A stretch of DNA of 64,000 bases, from contig JABAQZ010000002.1 in NCBI GenBank assembly GCA_019187405.1, positions 1-64,000 on the forward strand. The letters run 5' to 3'. Shown here piece after piece: positions 63,180 through 64,000 of this stretch. This stretch comes from Ignavibacteria bacterium (lineage in GTDB: Bacteria > Bacteroidota > Ignavibacteria > Tepidaquicellales > Tepidaquicellaceae). Position 1 is the stretch's first letter. Each line of letters starts with the position of its first letter. A program made the position numbers and the translations under genes. The notes below the pieces were generated by a model that saw only the letters and a program-made list of their open reading frames with translations, was not told the DNA's origin and made no database searches.

Positions 63180-64000
63180 TTAAATTAATATTTAATATTT
63201 CCAAAATTTTGTTTTTAATTTCCGTTGATGTAAAAGGAAGACCTTGAATTTTATTGAAGCCGATTGCCGGTATTAGAAATCTGTCTCTGATAATTTTTAT
63301 GAGCTGACCGTTATTAATTTCCGGTATCAATACTTTATCAAATTTTCTAATAAGTTCTTCAAGATTTTCAGGGAACGGATTAAGATATCTTAAGTGCAGA
63401 TGTGCAATATCAATACCCTGATCTATTAGTTCGTCAATGCCTGTTTTAATTGATCCATAAGTTGATCCCCATCCGATCACAAGTAGTTTTGAATTTTCAT
63501 TCCCGGAATCAAATTCAAGTTTTGGAATGAACTCGGATATTTTATCTATCTTCGCCGCTCTTAACTTTACCATCAATTCATGGTTTTTTGCTTCATAAGA
63601 TATGTCGCCTGTTTCATTTTCTTTCTCAAGTCCGCCGATCCTGTGTTCAAGTCCTTTTGTACCGGGCAAAACTCTCGGTCTCACATAATCTTTGTTTCTT
63701 TTATATGGAAGAAAAACATCATTCTCTGAATTTGGTTTATCGGTAAAGACAACATTAATTGGTTTGAGTTTATCTTCTGTTGGAAATCTCCATGGTTCAG
63801 CTCCATTTGCAATGTAACCGTCGCTTAATACAATTACAGGTGTCATGTGTTCCTGAGCTATTTTGCAGGCTTCATAAACAACTTCAAAACAATCTGAAGG
63901 AGATTCCGGAGCAATCACCGGCATTGGACATTCACCGTGCCTGCCGTACATTGCCTGAAGTAAATCCGACTGTTCGGTTTTTGTCGGAAGACCTGTAGAA
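63169..64000 (-). CDS. korA: 2-oxoacid (2-oxoglutarate):ferredoxin oxidoreductase alpha subunit, truncated by window end
   Basis: The frame stays open to the last base, so this is the C-terminal ~277 residues of a larger gene (KorA usually about 600). The reading just inside the edge gives STGLPTKTEQSDLLQAMYGR, the family hallmark, so the ATG at 63951 is internal and not the start. Later segments are 'PSDCFEVVYEACKIAQEHMT' and 'VIGWGSTYGSIKTGIDEL'. The gene encodes the substrate-binding part of KOR. The 3' end overlaps korB. Confidence 0.93.
   Translation of the reverse strand, partial: STGLPTKTEQSDLLQAMYGRHGECPMPVIAPESPSDCFEVVYEACKIAQEHMTPVIVLSDGYIANGAEPWRFPTEDKLKPINVVFTDKPNSENDVFLPYKRNKDYVRPRVLPGTKGLEHRIGGLEKENETGDISYEAKNHELMVKLRAAKIDKISEFIPKLEFDSGNENSKLLVIGWGSTYGSIKTGIDELIDQGIDIAHLHLRYLNPFPENLEELIRKFDKVLIPEINNGQLIKIIRDRFLIPAIGFNKIQGLPFTSTEIKNKILEILNINLNGN

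Noticed and set aside
63169-63951. korA as a complete 260-residue gene
   Set aside because: The frame continues to the window edge with the conserved TGLPTKTEQ motif; the Met at 63951 is internal.
1-64000. CRISPR array, IS element, prophage or tRNA-linked island
   Set aside because: No regularly spaced repeats, transposase/integrase frames or tRNA genes were found on either strand.

Overview
This is a contiguous 64-kb piece of an AT-rich bacterial chromosome with dense, mostly housekeeping gene content. I infer a member of the Ignavibacteria / Bacteroidota-Chlorobiota assemblage, for four reasons. Four genes encode the C-terminal type IX secretion (T9SS type A) sorting domain with its 'NPFNP' hallmark. 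There is an 11-subunit complex I without NuoEFG. There are Bacteroidota-type families (DUF3667, DUF3467). Translation starts are SD-poor with frequent TTG. No phage, IS element, CRISPR array, rRNA or tRNA gene was seen.

Layout. (1) 0.4-5.9 kb, plus strand: rpsU, hpt, ftsH, a polyprenol/phytol-kinase-like gene, ychF, and a DUF3667 membrane protein. Strong hairpin terminators follow rpsU and ftsH. (2) 5.9-11.1 kb, minus strand: purM, lysine 6-transaminase, then fur-feoA-feoB with overlapping stop/start codons and a 10-5-10 palindrome just before fur. (3) 11.3-15 kb: a giant E2-E1 fused 2-oxoglutarate decarboxylase/dehydrogenase. (4) 15-20.4 kb, minus strand: a very tight five-gene run, unknown protein - fumarylacetoacetase - lipoprotein - selD - selU, joining tyrosine-catabolism-type and selenium-tRNA genes. 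(5) 20.5-27.5 kb: CMD-family gene, LptF/G permease, DUF3467, PfkB kinase, recO, HtrA protease and two T9SS cargo genes. (6) 27.5-38.2 kb: a beta-propeller lipoprotein with a CX4CH motif, arginase, and a six-gene minus-strand run (CNNM/CBS protein, mlaE, pyrB, pyrC, parA, valS). (7) 38.3-40.8 kb, minus strand: TPR - T9SS protein - orphan nuoI - T9SS protein. (8) 40.9-45 kb, plus strand: PNP, TatD, DUF4190, dut, rsmI, corA. (9) 45-46.7 kb, minus strand: a class IV aminotransferase and a sulfotransferase-like gene. (10) 47.2-64 kb: nifJ, a dihydroorotate-dehydrogenase-like gene, nuoABCDHIJKLMN, a small unknown gene, and, convergent, korB and the truncated korA.

How it fits together. The last 17 kb read as a ferredoxin-centred energy module. 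NifJ and KorAB would reduce ferredoxin from pyruvate and 2-oxoglutarate, and the NADH-module-less complex I is a plausible ferredoxin (or other low-potential donor) oxidising proton pump. The window also encodes a second, non-ferredoxin 2-oxoglutarate enzyme (Kgd type) and a second NuoI, which suggests two parallel respiratory/TCA arrangements. Several start codons were moved from the longest open frame to internal starts, based on neighbour spacing and family N-termini; each such entry says so.
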